A DNA stretch of 64,000 nt from Lachnospiraceae bacterium GAM79. Lineage in GTDB: Bacteria; Bacillota; Clostridia; Lachnospirales; Lachnospiraceae. Where the stretch lies: NCBI GenBank assembly GCA_020735665.1, contig CP085928.1, positions 944,001 through 1,008,000 on the forward strand. Reading direction: 5' to 3'. Positions 34,484 through 44,500 of the stretch are shown piece after piece. The position numbers were made by a program, and so were the translations under genes. The notes under the pieces were generated by a model, which was not told the DNA's origin, did no database searches, and saw only the letters and a program-made list of their open reading frames with translations. How positions within the stretch are numbered: position 1 is the stretch's first letter; each line of letters begins with the position of its first letter.

Positions 34484-35551
34484 ATGAAGAAACGACATTT
34501 TATTTTGAAAGGAATCATTACGGCACTTGTGCTGATCGTTCTTTTCTATACAGGAAGATGGGCATTTTTTAATATATTTCATCGTCAGGATGTTGTGAAC
34601 GGACTGGTAGCATTACGAACAAATGTAATGCATTCGATGGAGGATGGAAATGATTCTGATATCTTTTATGTAAAGAATGTAAAGATAAAGGATATCAGTG
34701 ATATTAATAAATATGTGGATTCGGCATTCGGAAGTGTAGATACCTATCGGGTATTGGTATCTTCCGGTGATTATCTTGCAATTCAGCTTTCTTTTGATCG
34801 TAGCGAGAATTACTATGTGATCCGGAAAGCGCTTTTTGATGAAGAGATACCATCGGATAAAAAGAAAGCGATTGCTATGTATGATGCATATATAGAATTT
34901 TATCAGACCTGCATCAAAGAACCGATGAGTGATTTTGACAAAGAGGTGGCGGTACATGACTATCTGATAAAAAACTGTGTATATGGTTTTCCGGAGGAAC
35001 AGCAGGATGCATATGATGCCTATGGTGTCCTTGTATCTCATAAAGCAGTATGTGATGGTTATGCGGAAGCGTTTTTTATGTTGATGACCTGTCTTGATAT
35101 TCCATGTGATATTGTAGTCGGAACGGCAGATGGTGACCTGCATGCGTGGAATCAGGTTGAACTTAATGGCAAATGGTATAATATCGATCTGACTTGGGAT
35201 GATGCGGTTCCGGACATGGGATCGTATATAAAACACACATATTTTAATCTGACAGATGAGGCACTTGCCGAAAATCATACATGGGAACGGGAGTTTTACC
35301 GTACCTGCACAGATACAGATATGAATTATTATGTGAAGACATTTGCAGTATTTGATGATTTTGAAGCATATAAGAAAGGGATCACGAAGCAGATCGGACG
35401 CTCGGATGTGCTCGAAGCAATTGTTTATTATATGGATACGGACAGACCGGATCTGTCATTTCTCTATGACAGTTCGGCTATAAAAAAACTTAAGTATCTG
35501 GTTGAAGATATGGGAGAATATTATGTGATCATTGTATATGTAAATATATGA
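34484..35551 (+). CDS. Membrane-anchored transglutaminase-like protein, about 355 aa
   Basis: Residues about 6-28 form an N-terminal membrane anchor, so the rest is outside the cell. The transglutaminase/protease fold (residues about 150-245) has an intact triad: Cys190 (AVCDGYAEAF), His220 (LHAWNQV) and Asp235 (YNIDLTWDD). Such proteins act as cysteine peptidases or cross-linkers of surface material; substrate unknown. The start is chosen at ATG 34484; ATG 34475 is also possible, and neither has a strong ribosome binding site. Confidence 0.82.
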   Translation: MKKRHFILKGIITALVLIVLFYTGRWAFFNIFHRQDVVNGLVALRTNVMHSMEDGNDSDIFYVKNVKIKDISDINKYVDSAFGSVDTYRVLVSSGDYLAIQLSFDRSENYYVIRKALFDEEIPSDKKKAIAMYDAYIEFYQTCIKEPMSDFDKEVAVHDYLIKNCVYGFPEEQQDAYDAYGVLVSHKAVCDGYAEAFFMLMTCLDIPCDIVVGTADGDLHAWNQVELNGKWYNIDLTWDDAVPDMGSYIKHTYFNLTDEALAENHTWEREFYRTCTDTDMNYYVKTFAVFDDFEAYKKGITKQIGRSDVLEAIVYYMDTDRPDLSFLYDSSAIKKLKYLVEDMGEYYVIIVYVNI

Positions 35552-35570
35552 TTTTATTATTGTAAAACAA

Positions 35571-35588
35571 AATGCCCGTGACAGTACG
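35571..35588. other. Small hairpin before the DUF1700 gene
   Basis: CCCGT, GACAGT, ACGGG. No T-run, so probably an mRNA processing or leader element rather than a terminator. Confidence 0.3.
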
Positions 35589-35633
35589 GGAGAAAGGAAA
35601 ACTCAATGCCTGATGAACAGGGGAGAGTGAAGT

Positions 35634-36167
35634 GTGATAAAAATGAGTAAGAAGGAATTTATGGATCAGCTCAGAGAAGGCTTGGATGGGAATGTATCAT
35701 ATGAGAAATATCGTGAAACAATAGAATATTATGAGTCTTATTTCCGGAGAAAAATAGCAGAAGGTAAGACTGAGGAGGAAATTGTTGCGGAACTTGGCTC
35801 CGGGCGACTGATCGCAAAGACGATCGTTGATACCGCAGGAGCTGACCGGACAGAACAGAGCTATACCTATACAGAGACAACGAACGGCAGACGCGGAAGT
35901 GTGAGCCGAGATGGAGGAGACACACCAAAGGGCTGGCATATCAAAATGGATGAAAATGGAAATACCAGTGTCTGCTTTGGAAAACTTGATTTTTCTACGA
36001 CGCTTGGTAAGGTTGTGATCGGAATCGGACTTGTTTTATTACTTGCCCTGATCGTATTACTGGTTGTGATCGGAGTTAAGATTCTTGTATATGTGATCAT
36101 TCCGGTTGCTGCAATTTTGTTTATCGTGAACCTGATCATCAGTCTGATCGACAATCATCGAATGTAG
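35634..36167 (+). CDS. DUF1700-type membrane protein, 177 aa
   Basis: The N-terminal 60 residues (KKEFMDQLREGLDG ... YYESYFRRKIAEGKTEEEIV ... ELGSGRLIAKTIV) match the helical DUF1700 module that often accompanies PadR regulators. A polar linker follows, then two closely spaced transmembrane helices at the C-terminus (VVIGIGLVLLLALIVLLVVI and on). GTG 35634 is preferred because GGGAG lies 8 bp upstream; ATG 35643 would be too far. No PadR gene is adjacent here. Function unknown. Confidence 0.75.
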   Translation: MIKMSKKEFMDQLREGLDGNVSYEKYRETIEYYESYFRRKIAEGKTEEEIVAELGSGRLIAKTIVDTAGADRTEQSYTYTETTNGRRGSVSRDGGDTPKGWHIKMDENGNTSVCFGKLDFSTTLGKVVIGIGLVLLLALIVLLVVIGVKILVYVIIPVAAILFIVNLIISLIDNHRM

Positions 36168-36222
36168 TCGGAAGCAGATTTTTTAACAAATAAAAAAGTT
36201 TTAAAAAAGTTGAAAAAAGTTC

Positions 36223-36251
36223 TTGACAATTATCGGTATATCCCTTATACT
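36223..36251 (+). promoter_or_regulatory. Strong sigma-A promoter of the tRNA genes
   Basis: TTGACA (36223-36228), 17 bp, TATACT (36246-36251), ending 34 bp before tRNA-Val. Confidence 0.85.
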
Positions 36252-36285
36252 AGCAAAGGTGTTCGACAGAGAACACAAACGAAAT

Positions 36286-36358
36286 GGGATCTTAGCTCAG
36301 CTGGGAGAGCATCTGCCTTACAAGCAGAGGGTCACAGGTTCGAGCCCTGTAGGTCCCA
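36286..36358 (+). tRNA. tRNA-Val (anticodon TAC)
   Basis: 73-nt cloverleaf. The acceptor stem GGGATCT pairs with AGGTCCC, the D arm is GCTCAGCTGGGAGAGC, the anticodon stem-loop CTGCCTTACAAGCAG carries TAC, and the T arm has GTTCGAGCC. The CCA end is not encoded. Confidence 0.96.
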
Positions 36359-36373
36359 TTTAAAATAAAATAT

Positions 36374-36447
36374 GGCGGGATAGCTCAGTTGGCTAGAGCA
36401 TGCGGTTCATACCCGCAGTGTCGAGGGTTCAAATCCCCCTCCCGCTA
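36374..36447 (+). tRNA. tRNA-Met (anticodon CAT, elongator type)
   Basis: 74-nt cloverleaf. The acceptor stem GGCGGGA pairs with TCCCGCT (first pair G-T), the D arm is GCTCAGTTGGCTAGAGC, the anticodon loop TTCATAC has CAT, and the T arm is GGGTTCAAATCCC. There is no C1-A72 mismatch, so it is not an initiator. A lysidine-modified tRNA-Ile also carries CAT, but the body resembles clostridial elongator Met. Confidence 0.93.
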
Positions 36448-36456
36448 CTAACCTTT

Positions 36457-36488
36457 AATCGTCATGATATCATGGCGATTTTTTTTGT
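36457..36488 (+). terminator. Terminator of the tRNA transcript
   Basis: AATCGTCATGA paired with ATGGCGATT around TATC, followed by eight T. Confidence 0.9.
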
Positions 36489-36511
36489 AGCAGTGTGATG
36501 GTATTTGAATA

Positions 36512-36533
36512 AACCGGCATATTGATGCCGGTT
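36512..36533. other. Perfect hairpin upstream of ispF
   Basis: AACCGGCAT, ATTG, ATGCCGGTT: a 9-bp GC-rich stem with no T-run, about 60 bp ahead of ispF. Either an operator or a leader hairpin. Confidence 0.4.
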
Positions 36534-36594
36534 CATGTGGTCATCATAACGATAGAAAAATATGAGTGAATGAAATAATAAGGAGAAATCAAAT

Positions 36595-37143
36595 ATGCGA
36601 GTTGGAATGGGCTATGATGTTCATAAATTAGTAGAAGACAGAAAGTTGATCCTTGGCGGAGTGGAGATTCCATACGAGAAAGGACTGCTTGGGCATTCAG
36701 ATGCAGATGTTCTGCTTCATGCGATCATGGATGCGCTTCTCGGTGCTGCGGCATTGGGAGATATCGGCAGGCATTTTCCGGATACAGATGACCGTTATAA
36801 GGGGGCAGACAGCATGGTGCTGTTAAAGAAAGTGAAGAAGCTTCTGGATGAGAAATTTTTCTTTATAGAGAATATAGATGCGACAGTGATCGCACAGCAG
36901 CCGAAGCTTGCCCCATATATAGAAGATATGAGAAAGAATATTGCAGAATGTCTGGAACTTCCGGTGAACAGGGTGAATGTGAAGGCTACGACAGAGGAAA
37001 AGCTGGGATTTACCGGAGTGGGTCTTGGAATCAGTTCACAGGCTGTCTGTCTGTTAGAGACTGTCGGGAACTATGATTATGATGTTATGGGAATGAACCA
37101 GGGAGGCTGCGCCGGCTGTCAGGGCTGTCCGGTCAGACAGTAG
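36595..37143 (+). CDS. ispF: 2-C-methyl-D-erythritol 2,4-cyclodiphosphate synthase with a Cys-rich tail
   Basis: Fifth step of the non-mevalonate isoprenoid pathway. Metal ligands Asp8 and His10 (GYDVHKL), [16 protein letters not shown] and the [11 protein letters not shown] block are all present. The usual length is about 157 aa; this protein has 182, with about 25 extra residues ending [13 protein letters not shown]. The four-residue-class cysteine cluster could bind a metal or an iron-sulphur centre; this tail is not part of the catalytic core. The ATG follows AAGGAG closely. The acetyltransferase gene begins 12 bp after the stop. Confidence 0.95.
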   Translation: MRVGMGYDVHKLVEDRKLILGGVEIPYEKGLLGHSDADVLLHAIMDALLGAAALGDIGRHFPDTDDRYKGADSMVLLKKVKKLLDEKFFFIENIDATVIAQQPKLAPYIEDMRKNIAECLELPVNRVNVKATTEEKLGFTGVGLGISSQAVCLLETVGNYDYDVMGMNQGGCAGCQGCPVRQ

Positions 37144-37155
37144 GTAGTTTAGGGT

Positions 37156-38082
37156 ATGAATGAAGAAAGATGCGATCAGATGGATTGCAAAACGTTTGAT
37201 TCGATCAGGATAGAAACTGCCGGAGCGGAAGATATGAACGAGATCCGTAAGCTCTGGAAACAGTCATTTGACGATCAGGATGCATATATGGATTATTATT
37301 TTTCAAATGTGGCAACAAGGAATCATATCTTTGTGGCAAAGACTGACTCCAAGATTATTTCTATGGTGCATTTGAATTCATATACTCTTGCTGAGACGAC
37401 AGCAGGAGCAACCACATATAAAAAGGGTGGATATATCGTTGGCGTTGCGACCGAGCCTGAGTTCCGAAGACATGGAATCATGTCGATATTAATGAAGCAT
37501 GTGCTTGCATATGCGGCTGAGAATGATTACGATTATATTTATCTGATGCCGGAGAAAGAGATCTATTATAAAGGTCTGGGATTTGCTCCGGTAGTAGAAA
37601 GCGGCTTTTATAATATAACCGATCTGAAACCTGAGAAGAATGATTATGAGCTTTGTGGGTTGGAAGATATAACAGATGAACAGTTGCAGAGTTTTTCTGA
37701 AAAACTGGCACAACGCTATGATCTCTTTGTACCACGAACCAGAGCCTACCTGGAAGATCTTGGAATGGAATGTCAGTCCCTGTTCGGTGATGTATATATT
37801 ATAAAGGATGAGAATGAGATAGCGGCGGTGTATGGAACCATGTATGATGGGGATCGCGCAGAGATCGTTCAGTATTGTACAGTTACCGGATCACTTGATC
37901 CGTTGTTATATGGAATTTGTGAGAGTGATATTCCTGTATTTTCTAAGGTTGAATTGTTTGGAACATATACAGATCATAAGATGATAAAGAAAGGCCGTGG
38001 GATCATGTTTTATGAGCCATATACGGAGTACACAGAATTATATAGAAAATCAGATCGTATTTTCATAAATGAAGTGGTTTAA
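37156..38082 (+). CDS. Eis-like GNAT acetyltransferase, 308 aa
   Basis: The N-terminal GNAT domain shows the CoA-binding block YIVGVATEPEFRRHGIMSIL (about residues 92-111) and the following GLGFAPV strand. A long C-terminal half, presumably a second GNAT-like domain, gives the size and layout of the Eis-type group. Substrate (amine or peptide) unknown. It is probably cotranscribed with ispF. The ribosome binding site is weak (TTTAGGGT). Confidence 0.75.
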   Translation: MNEERCDQMDCKTFDSIRIETAGAEDMNEIRKLWKQSFDDQDAYMDYYFSNVATRNHIFVAKTDSKIISMVHLNSYTLAETTAGATTYKKGGYIVGVATEPEFRRHGIMSILMKHVLAYAAENDYDYIYLMPEKEIYYKGLGFAPVVESGFYNITDLKPEKNDYELCGLEDITDEQLQSFSEKLAQRYDLFVPRTRAYLEDLGMECQSLFGDVYIIKDENEIAAVYGTMYDGDRAEIVQYCTVTGSLDPLLYGICESDIPVFSKVELFGTYTDHKMIKKGRGIMFYEPYTEYTELYRKSDRIFINEVV

Positions 38083-38141
38083 AAAAATATGGATACCATG
38101 TATAATAGTTGTAGAGTGTATATACAAAAAGGAGAAATAAA

Positions 38142-38663
38142 ATGACAACAGACGGATATGTAGAACATATAGTGAAAACAAAGACTTCTGCCGGAATCAT
38201 GGCATTGATCGTACTTGGAGCAATTATCACCGTGGTGGGAGCATTTTTTATGTTCTTTGTACCGGGAGGCACAATCTTTGGACTTCCGCTTGCGGTTGTT
38301 GGTGTAATTATATTTTCATTTGCGATTAATCGAAAAGAGTGTGAGTTTGAATATTTGTTCGTAAATGATGATGTTGAGGTTGCAAGGATCACCGCAAAGA
38401 GCAGCAGAAAACAGGTGTATCATTTTGAAGGCGGAGAAGTAAAACAGATCACGACTGTAGATTCAATCTATAGGGATAATGAGCATCAGGCAAATTCCGG
38501 TATTAAAACGATGAATTTCACTTCAAAGGATAAGAACACAGAGAATCCTGTTTATTCTTTCATCCTGAATAAGAATAACCGCACAGAGGAAGTCCTGTTA
38601 GAGCTTGATGCAAAGACGATTGAACATGTAAAACAATTTTTCAAAGGAAAAATCCGGGAATAG
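38142..38663 (+). CDS. Membrane protein of unknown function, 173 aa
   Basis: Two transmembrane helices at about residues 19-62 (IMALIVLGAIITVVGAFFMF, a PGG turn, then LPLAVVGVIIFSFAI) are followed by a cytoplasmic beta-rich domain of about 110 residues (FEYLFVNDDVEVARITAKSS and on). The layout resembles small PH-like membrane proteins of Firmicutes. No named family is recognised with confidence. AAAGGAG at 38129 serves the ATG. Confidence 0.65.
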   Translation: MTTDGYVEHIVKTKTSAGIMALIVLGAIITVVGAFFMFFVPGGTIFGLPLAVVGVIIFSFAINRKECEFEYLFVNDDVEVARITAKSSRKQVYHFEGGEVKQITTVDSIYRDNEHQANSGIKTMNFTSKDKNTENPVYSFILNKNNRTEEVLLELDAKTIEHVKQFFKGKIRE

Positions 38664-38728
38664 AGAAAGTCAGGAACGGACACATATTTATAAGCAGAAA
38701 GACAGATACTATAAAAGAGGTGCTTGCG

Positions 38729-39145
38729 ATGAAAATTACTTTTTTTAAATATCTGTCTTTGTTTTTGACCGGAGGAATGGTATATTATTTTCTTGAAATA
38801 TTTACCAGAGATTATTCTCATTATTCCATGATAATCTGTGGGGGGCTGTGTATGATTGCCTGCGGAGGTTTGAATCAGATGTTCCCGAGAATGCCGATCT
38901 CGTTACAGATGTTTTTATCGGCAGAGATCATAACATTGTTGGAATTTATTACCGGAGTTATAGTAAATCTGATCTTTCATGTCGGAGTATGGGATTATTC
39001 ATATCTGCCATATAATGTGATGGGGCAGATATGTCTGCCATATTCTGTGTTGTGGATGTTCCTTTCATTGATCATAATATTTGTGGATGATGGAATCAGG
39101 CATTTTCTGTTTGGAGAAGAATTGCCGGAGTACAGATTGTTTTAA
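38729..39145 (+). CDS. Small multi-pass membrane protein (CmpB-type 'putative ABC permease'), 138 aa
   Basis: Starts at ATG 38729 behind AGAGG (38716-38720). Four hydrophobic segments; the layout YLSLFLTGGMVYYFLEIFTR, then ICGGLCMI, GVWDYSYLPYNVMGQICLPY and SLIIIFVDDGIRH match the family labelled putative ABC-transporter type IV (CmpB-like). Despite that label no ATPase is adjacent and its role is unknown. Confidence 0.7.
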   Translation: MKITFFKYLSLFLTGGMVYYFLEIFTRDYSHYSMIICGGLCMIACGGLNQMFPRMPISLQMFLSAEIITLLEFITGVIVNLIFHVGVWDYSYLPYNVMGQICLPYSVLWMFLSLIIIFVDDGIRHFLFGEELPEYRLF

Positions 39146-39202
39146 ATATAAATACAAAGCGAGTTTTTTTGTTGTTGAAGCAGCTGCGACGTTTAGAGTA
39201 AT

Positions 39203-39261
39203 AAAAAAAGCTTATAACAGATTCGGTCTGAAATCCGGACTTCTGATGATAAGCTTCTTTT
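39203..39261. terminator. Bidirectional terminator between convergent genes
   Basis: AAGCTTAT (39208-39215) pairs with ATAAGCTT (39249-39256), with inner CAGA/TCTG pairs; an A-run precedes and a T-rich run follows, so it can serve the membrane protein gene (+) and the 77-residue gene (-). Confidence 0.65.
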
Positions 39262-39286
39262 ATGTGGTGTGAAATTAAATACGAAA

Positions 39287-39520
39287 CTATGGCTGAAGAG
39301 GAGTCATCTTAAGTCCTTTATACAATTTGGTATAAAGACTTCTTTCATCGGAGTAAAGCATGATTCCCCGTGCACCATCTTTAACAATGTAGGCGTATTT
39401 ATTCTTCTGTACATTCATGTACAAAACTTCCTCCACATTCAGTTCTTTGGCTTTCACTTTTGCAACGCTGACACTTACCGGCTGTAATTTGTATTTTTTG
39501 ATTGCCTGTTCAACTGTCAT
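39287..39520 (-). CDS. Small hypothetical protein, 77 aa
   Basis: Starts at ATG (complement 39518-39520) behind GGAGGTGTTTATC; an in-frame ATG 18 bp earlier would precede this site. The protein is soluble and basic with a helix (TVEQAIKKYKL) and three or four strands (VSVSVAKVKAKELNVEEVLY, then KNKYAYIVKDGARGIMLYSD). No known family. The strong ribosome binding site and codon use support a real gene. Confidence 0.6.
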   Translation of the reverse strand: MTVEQAIKKYKLQPVSVSVAKVKAKELNVEEVLYMNVQKNKYAYIVKDGARGIMLYSDERSLYTKLYKGLKMTPLQP

Positions 39521-39668
39521 GATAAACACCTCCATCATATAGTATGTCTATGTTTGTTTGAATATAGTATATTGTATAGATAGCACAAAGTCAACTGTAA
39601 ATAATGCACAAAAAGGCAAAAAAAGGGAAAAACTTCCGTTATTTTTGATAAAAAAGGAGAGATAAATA

Positions 39669-40322
39669 GTGAAAAATGCAAACTATTATACTATGATGGA
39701 AGAAGAATTGAAGAAAATATCGGATTCCGGCAGTAAAAAGAAGATATTGCTTCATTGCTGCTGTGCCCCGTGTTCCAGTCATTGCCTTGAAGTTCTGACC
39801 GATTATTTTGATATTACTGCTTATTTTTATAATCCGAATATCACAAGTGATGAAGAATACGAGAAACGCTGGAATGAATTAAAACGCTTTGTTCATGAAG
39901 TATATCAGGAGAATGGGGTGGAGTCATATCTGGAAGAGCATGAGAGCGAACGGTTTCTTGAAATGGCAAAAGGAATGGAAGAGGAACCGGAACGTGGAAT
40001 CCGGTGCTATGCCTGTTATAAGCTTCGTCTGGATAAAAGTGCAGCATTTGCAAAGAAGCATGGATTTGATTATTTTACTACGACACTGTCGATCAGCCCG
40101 CATAAAAATGCAGACTGGCTCAATGAGATCGGAGAAGAACTGGGTGAGCAGTATGGTATAACATTTTTGCATAGTGATTTTAAGAAGAAAAACGGATATA
40201 AACATTCGATCGAGCTTTCAAAGGAATATAATTTATATAGACAGAACTTCTGCGGCTGTGAATTCAGCAGAAGAGTGTATGAAGCAGCAGAAAAAATGAA
40301 GCAGGAAGCTGCTCAGAAATAA
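39669..40322 (+). CDS. queH: Epoxyqueuosine reductase QueH
   Basis: Last step of queuosine tRNA modification in organisms lacking QueG. The hallmark HCCCAPC (Cys30-32, Cys35) near the N-terminus and CxxC-like pairs later (RCYACYKLR and NFCGCEF) supply ligands for iron-sulphur and iron centres. Length 217 aa fits the DUF208/QueH family. GTG start behind AAAGGAG. Confidence 0.93.
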   Translation: MKNANYYTMMEEELKKISDSGSKKKILLHCCCAPCSSHCLEVLTDYFDITAYFYNPNITSDEEYEKRWNELKRFVHEVYQENGVESYLEEHESERFLEMAKGMEEEPERGIRCYACYKLRLDKSAAFAKKHGFDYFTTTLSISPHKNADWLNEIGEELGEQYGITFLHSDFKKKNGYKHSIELSKEYNLYRQNFCGCEFSRRVYEAAEKMKQEAAQK

Positions 40323-40347
40323 GTTGACGAATTTCGATGAAAAAGTG

Positions 40348-40376
40348 TTGTCTAACAATAACAAATGTGTTAGAAT
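40348..40376 (+). promoter_or_regulatory. carA promoter
   Basis: TTGTCT (40348-40353), 17 bp, TAGAAT (40371-40376) with TG at the extended -10 position. Predicted transcript start near 40383. Confidence 0.7.
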
Positions 40377-40391
40377 TGACAAAACTAGAAA

Positions 40392-40449
40392 AAAGAGGCA
40401 GATGAGGATCTTTGTATGTGTGCACAGATTCTCTGTTCACTCTTTTTTT
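40392..40449 (+). terminator. Terminator-like hairpin in the carAB leader (candidate attenuator)
   Basis: AAAAGAG (about 40392) pairs with CTCTTTT, and AGATGAGGATCT pairs imperfectly with AGATTCTCTGT, followed by nine T (40441-40450). It lies after the carA promoter and 39 bp before the carA ATG, so it would stop transcription before the genes. I do not see a clear PyrR binding loop, so the signal controlling it is unknown. Confidence 0.6.
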
Positions 40450-40487
40450 TTGAGCAAAAATAGAAAAAAGAAGAAAGGAATTGTATT

Positions 40488-41561
40488 ATGAAAGCTTTTT
40501 TGATACTTGAAGATGGACATGTATTTGAAGGCACCAGTATTGGAGCAACCGATGAGATCATAAGCGAAATTGTTTTCAATACGTCTATGACAGGTTACTT
40601 AGAGGTGTTGACAGACCCATCCTATGCCGGGCAGGCAGTTTGTATGACATATCCGTTGATTGGTAATTATGGTGTATGTCTGGAAGATATGGAGGCTGAT
40701 AAACCATGGCAGTCAGGATTTATTGTAAGAGAGATTGCGAAGAAGCCAAGTAACTTTAGAAGTGAACAGAGTATTAACCAGTTCCTTATTAATAACAATA
40801 TAACAGGTATCGAGGGAGTTGATACCAGAGCCTTGACCAAGATCCTCAGAAATCAGGGTACAATGAAGGGCATGATCACAACAAATGCTTCTTATGACCT
40901 TGAAGATTGTCTGAAGCGGATCAAAGCATGGGAGATGGGACATGTTGTTCTTGATGTTACATGCAAAGAAAAGAAAGTTTATCCGGGAGATGGCTACAAG
41001 GTAGCTGTGATCGATCTCGGCGTTAAGAGAAATATTATCAAATCTTTATTAAAGAGAGGTTGTCAGGTTACTGTATATCCTGCTGAGACACCTGCGGAGG
41101 AGATCATCGCAGATGCACCGGACGGCATCATGTTAACAAACGGACCTGGAGATCCAAAGGATTGTAAGGTTACGATCAAAGAAGTGAAAAAACTTTTCGA
41201 TACAGATATTCCTATTTTTGCAATATGTCTTGGACATCAGCTGCTTGCACTTGCAAATGGCGGCGATACCGTAAAGATGAAATACGGTCACAGAGGTGCG
41301 AACCATCCTGTAAAAGATTTAAAGACCGGAAAGGTTTATATTTCAACTCAGAATCATGGATATATGGTAAAAGAAGAGAGCCTTGACAGAAAGGTTGCCG
41401 AGGTCAGCTTTATCAATGTAAATGATGGTACAGTAGAAGGTGTTCATTACCTTGGTAAGAATGCACAGACCGTACAGTTCCATCCGGAAGCATGTGCCGG
41501 TCCTCTTGATACAGACTTCTTGTTTGATGTATTTATGAATATGATGGAGGTGTCTAAGTAA
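40488..41561 (+). CDS. carA: Carbamoyl-phosphate synthase small (glutaminase) subunit
   Basis: Hydrolyses glutamine and passes ammonia to CarB, feeding pyrimidine and arginine synthesis. N-terminal FLILEDGHVFEG, the class I glutaminase nucleophile Cys247 in FAICLGHQ, and the HPEA block near the end (FHPEACAGPLDT) are present. Normal length, 357 aa. Its TAA overlaps the carB ATG by one base. Confidence 0.96.
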   Translation: MKAFLILEDGHVFEGTSIGATDEIISEIVFNTSMTGYLEVLTDPSYAGQAVCMTYPLIGNYGVCLEDMEADKPWQSGFIVREIAKKPSNFRSEQSINQFLINNNITGIEGVDTRALTKILRNQGTMKGMITTNASYDLEDCLKRIKAWEMGHVVLDVTCKEKKVYPGDGYKVAVIDLGVKRNIIKSLLKRGCQVTVYPAETPAEEIIADAPDGIMLTNGPGDPKDCKVTIKEVKKLFDTDIPIFAICLGHQLLALANGGDTVKMKYGHRGANHPVKDLKTGKVYISTQNHGYMVKEESLDRKVAEVSFINVNDGTVEGVHYLGKNAQTVQFHPEACAGPLDTDFLFDVFMNMMEVSK

Positions 41562-44500
41562 TGCCAAAGAATCCGAATATTAAAAAAGTTGTTGTAATTG
41601 GCTCCGGTCCTATCGTAATCGGACAGGCTGCAGAATTTGACTATGCCGGTACACAGGCTTGTCGTTCATTAAAAGAAGAAGGCCTTTGCGTTGTCCTGAT
41701 CAACTCCAATCCGGCTACGATCATGACAGATAAGGATATCGCAGATAAGGTATACATTGAGCCATTAACAGCCGATGTAGTAAAAGCAGTGATCGAGAAG
41801 GAAAAACCGGACAGCCTTCTGCCAACACTGGGTGGTCAGGCAGCTTTAAATATCGCAATGGAACTGGAAGAGTCCGGTTTCTTAAGAGAACATGATGTTA
41901 TGTTGATCGGTACATCTTCTTCAACAATCAAAAAAGCAGAGGATAGACTGGAATTCAAGAAAACCATGGAGAAGATCCATGAGCCTGTAGCACCATCTGA
42001 GGTTGTTACAACGGTAAAAGCCGGTCTGGAATTTGTTAAGAAGATAGGATATCCGGTTGTACTCCGTCCGGCATATACCCTCGGCGGAAGCGGCGGTGGT
42101 ATCGCTGAAAATGAAGAAGAGTTTGTCGAGATTCTGATGAATGGTCTGAGACTTAGTCGTGTCGGTCAGGTTCTGGTAGAGCGTTGTATCGCAGGCTGGA
42201 AAGAGATCGAATACGAAGTAATGCGTGATGCAAATGGTACCTGTATTACAGTTTGTAATATGGAGAATCTGGATCCGGTCGGTGTCCATACCGGTGACTC
42301 TATCGTAGTAGCACCATCCCAGACATTGGGTGATAAAGAGTATCAGATGCTTCGTACATCTGCATTAAATATTATTTCTGAATTAAATATCCGTGGTGGC
42401 TGTAACGTACAGTTTGCATTACATCCAACTACATTTGAATATTGTGTAATCGAAGTAAATCCTCGTGTAAGCCGTTCGTCAGCACTTGCATCCAAGGCAA
42501 CCGGTTATCCGATCGCCAAGGTTTCTGCAAAGATCGCACTTGGTTATAATCTGGATGAGATCCAGAATGCAATTACCAAGAAGACGTTTGCAAGTTTTGA
42601 GCCTGCACTGGACTATGTTGTTGTTAAGATTCCTAGACTTCCGTTTGATAAGTTCATCAAGGCAGATCATGATCTGACAACACAGATGAAGGCAACCGGT
42701 GAGGTTATGAGTATCTGCACAAACTTTGAGGGCGCATTGATGAAAGCAATCCGTTCTCTGGAACAGCATGTAGATGGTCTTCATTCCAGCAGATATAAGA
42801 ATATGTCTGACAGTGATATCTTAAAGCTTCTGCATCATGTAGATGACAGACGTATCTTTGTTATCGCTGAGGCACTTCGCCGTGGCATTACACAGGAAGC
42901 AATTCACGATATCACAAAGATTGATCTTTGGTTCATTGATAAGATCAACAATCTGGTTGACTATGAACAGGAGATCCGTGATTCCAAGGGAGATATCTCC
43001 AAGGAACTGATGAAGGAGATCAAGCGTGTAGAATTCCCGGATAAGGTAATCGCACAGCTTACAGGAAAGACAACAAAAGAGATCAAAGAGCTGCGGTATG
43101 GCTATGGTATCCGTGCATCTTTCAAGATGGTTGATACCTGTGCTGCAGAGTTTGAAGCATCTACACCATACTATTATTCCTGCTTTGACGGTGAGAATGA
43201 AGTAGAGGAAGATCATTCCGTAAAGAAGGTTATGGTTCTTGGTTCCGGTCCTATTCGTATCGGACAGGGTATCGAATTCGATTACTGCTCCGTACACAGT
43301 ACATGGGCATTTGAGAGAAAGGGATACCAGACCATTATCGTAAATAATAATCCTGAGACAGTCAGTACAGATTTTGATATTGCAAATAAGCTGTATTTCG
43401 AGCCACTGACAGCAGAGGATGTAGAAGCAATTGTAGATCTGGAAAGACCGGATGGTGCGGTTGTTCAGTTCGGCGGACAGACAGCGATCAAGCTGACGGA
43501 AGCACTGATGGAGATGGGTGTTCCGATCCTTGGTACAAGTGCAGAGAATGTAGATGCCGCTGAGGATAGAGAATTATTTGATGAGATCCTTGAGAAGTGC
43601 TGTATCCCAAGACCTGCCGGAAAAACGGTATTTACCAGAGATGAAGCCTTAGAGGCAGCCAATGAACTCGGTTATCCGGTTCTGGTAAGACCTTCTTATG
43701 TATTAGGCGGACAGGGAATGCAGATCGCGATCTCTGATAAAGATATTATTGAATTTATGGATATCATCAACAGACATGTTCAGGAGCATCCTGTTCTGGT
43801 TGATAAATATATCATGGGTAAGGAAGTAGAAGTAGATGCCGTATGTGATGGAGAAGATATCCTGATCCCTGGTATCATGGAGCATGTAGAGAGAGCCGGT
43901 ATCCATTCCGGTGATAGTATCTCTGTATATCCTGCACAGACGCTTTCACCAAAGATCAAACGTGTAATTGAAGATTATACAAGAAAGCTTGCAAACAGCC
44001 TTCATGTAATCGGTCTGATCAATATACAGTTTATCGCATACAATGATGAAGTATATGTAATTGAGGTAAATCCTCGTTCCAGCCGTACTGTTCCATATAT
44101 CAGCAAGGTTACTGGTATTCCAATCGTAGATCTTGCAACCCGTGTTATCACAGGCGAGAAGATCAAGGATATGGGATATAAGCCGGGACTTCAGCCGGAA
44201 GCAGAATACTTTGCGATCAAGATGCCGGTATTCTCATTTGAGAAGATCCGTGGAGCCGAGATCAGTCTGGGACCGGAAATGAAATCAACAGGTGAATGTC
44301 TTGGTATCTCCAAGGACTACAACGAAGCCCTTTACAAAGCGTTCCTTGGCGCAGGTGTAAATCTTCCAAAGACAAAGAAGATGATTCTTACAGTTAAGGA
44401 TGCAGATAAGATGGATGCAGTAGAAATCGGCAGACGTTTTGCGGCTCTTGGTTATGAGATCTTCTCTACAAAGAGCACATGCAGAATCCTGAATGAGAAT

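Noticed and set aside
40322-40488. PyrR binding loop in the carA leader
   Set aside because: I could not find a convincing match to the conserved PyrR loop, so the attenuator is left without an assigned regulator.
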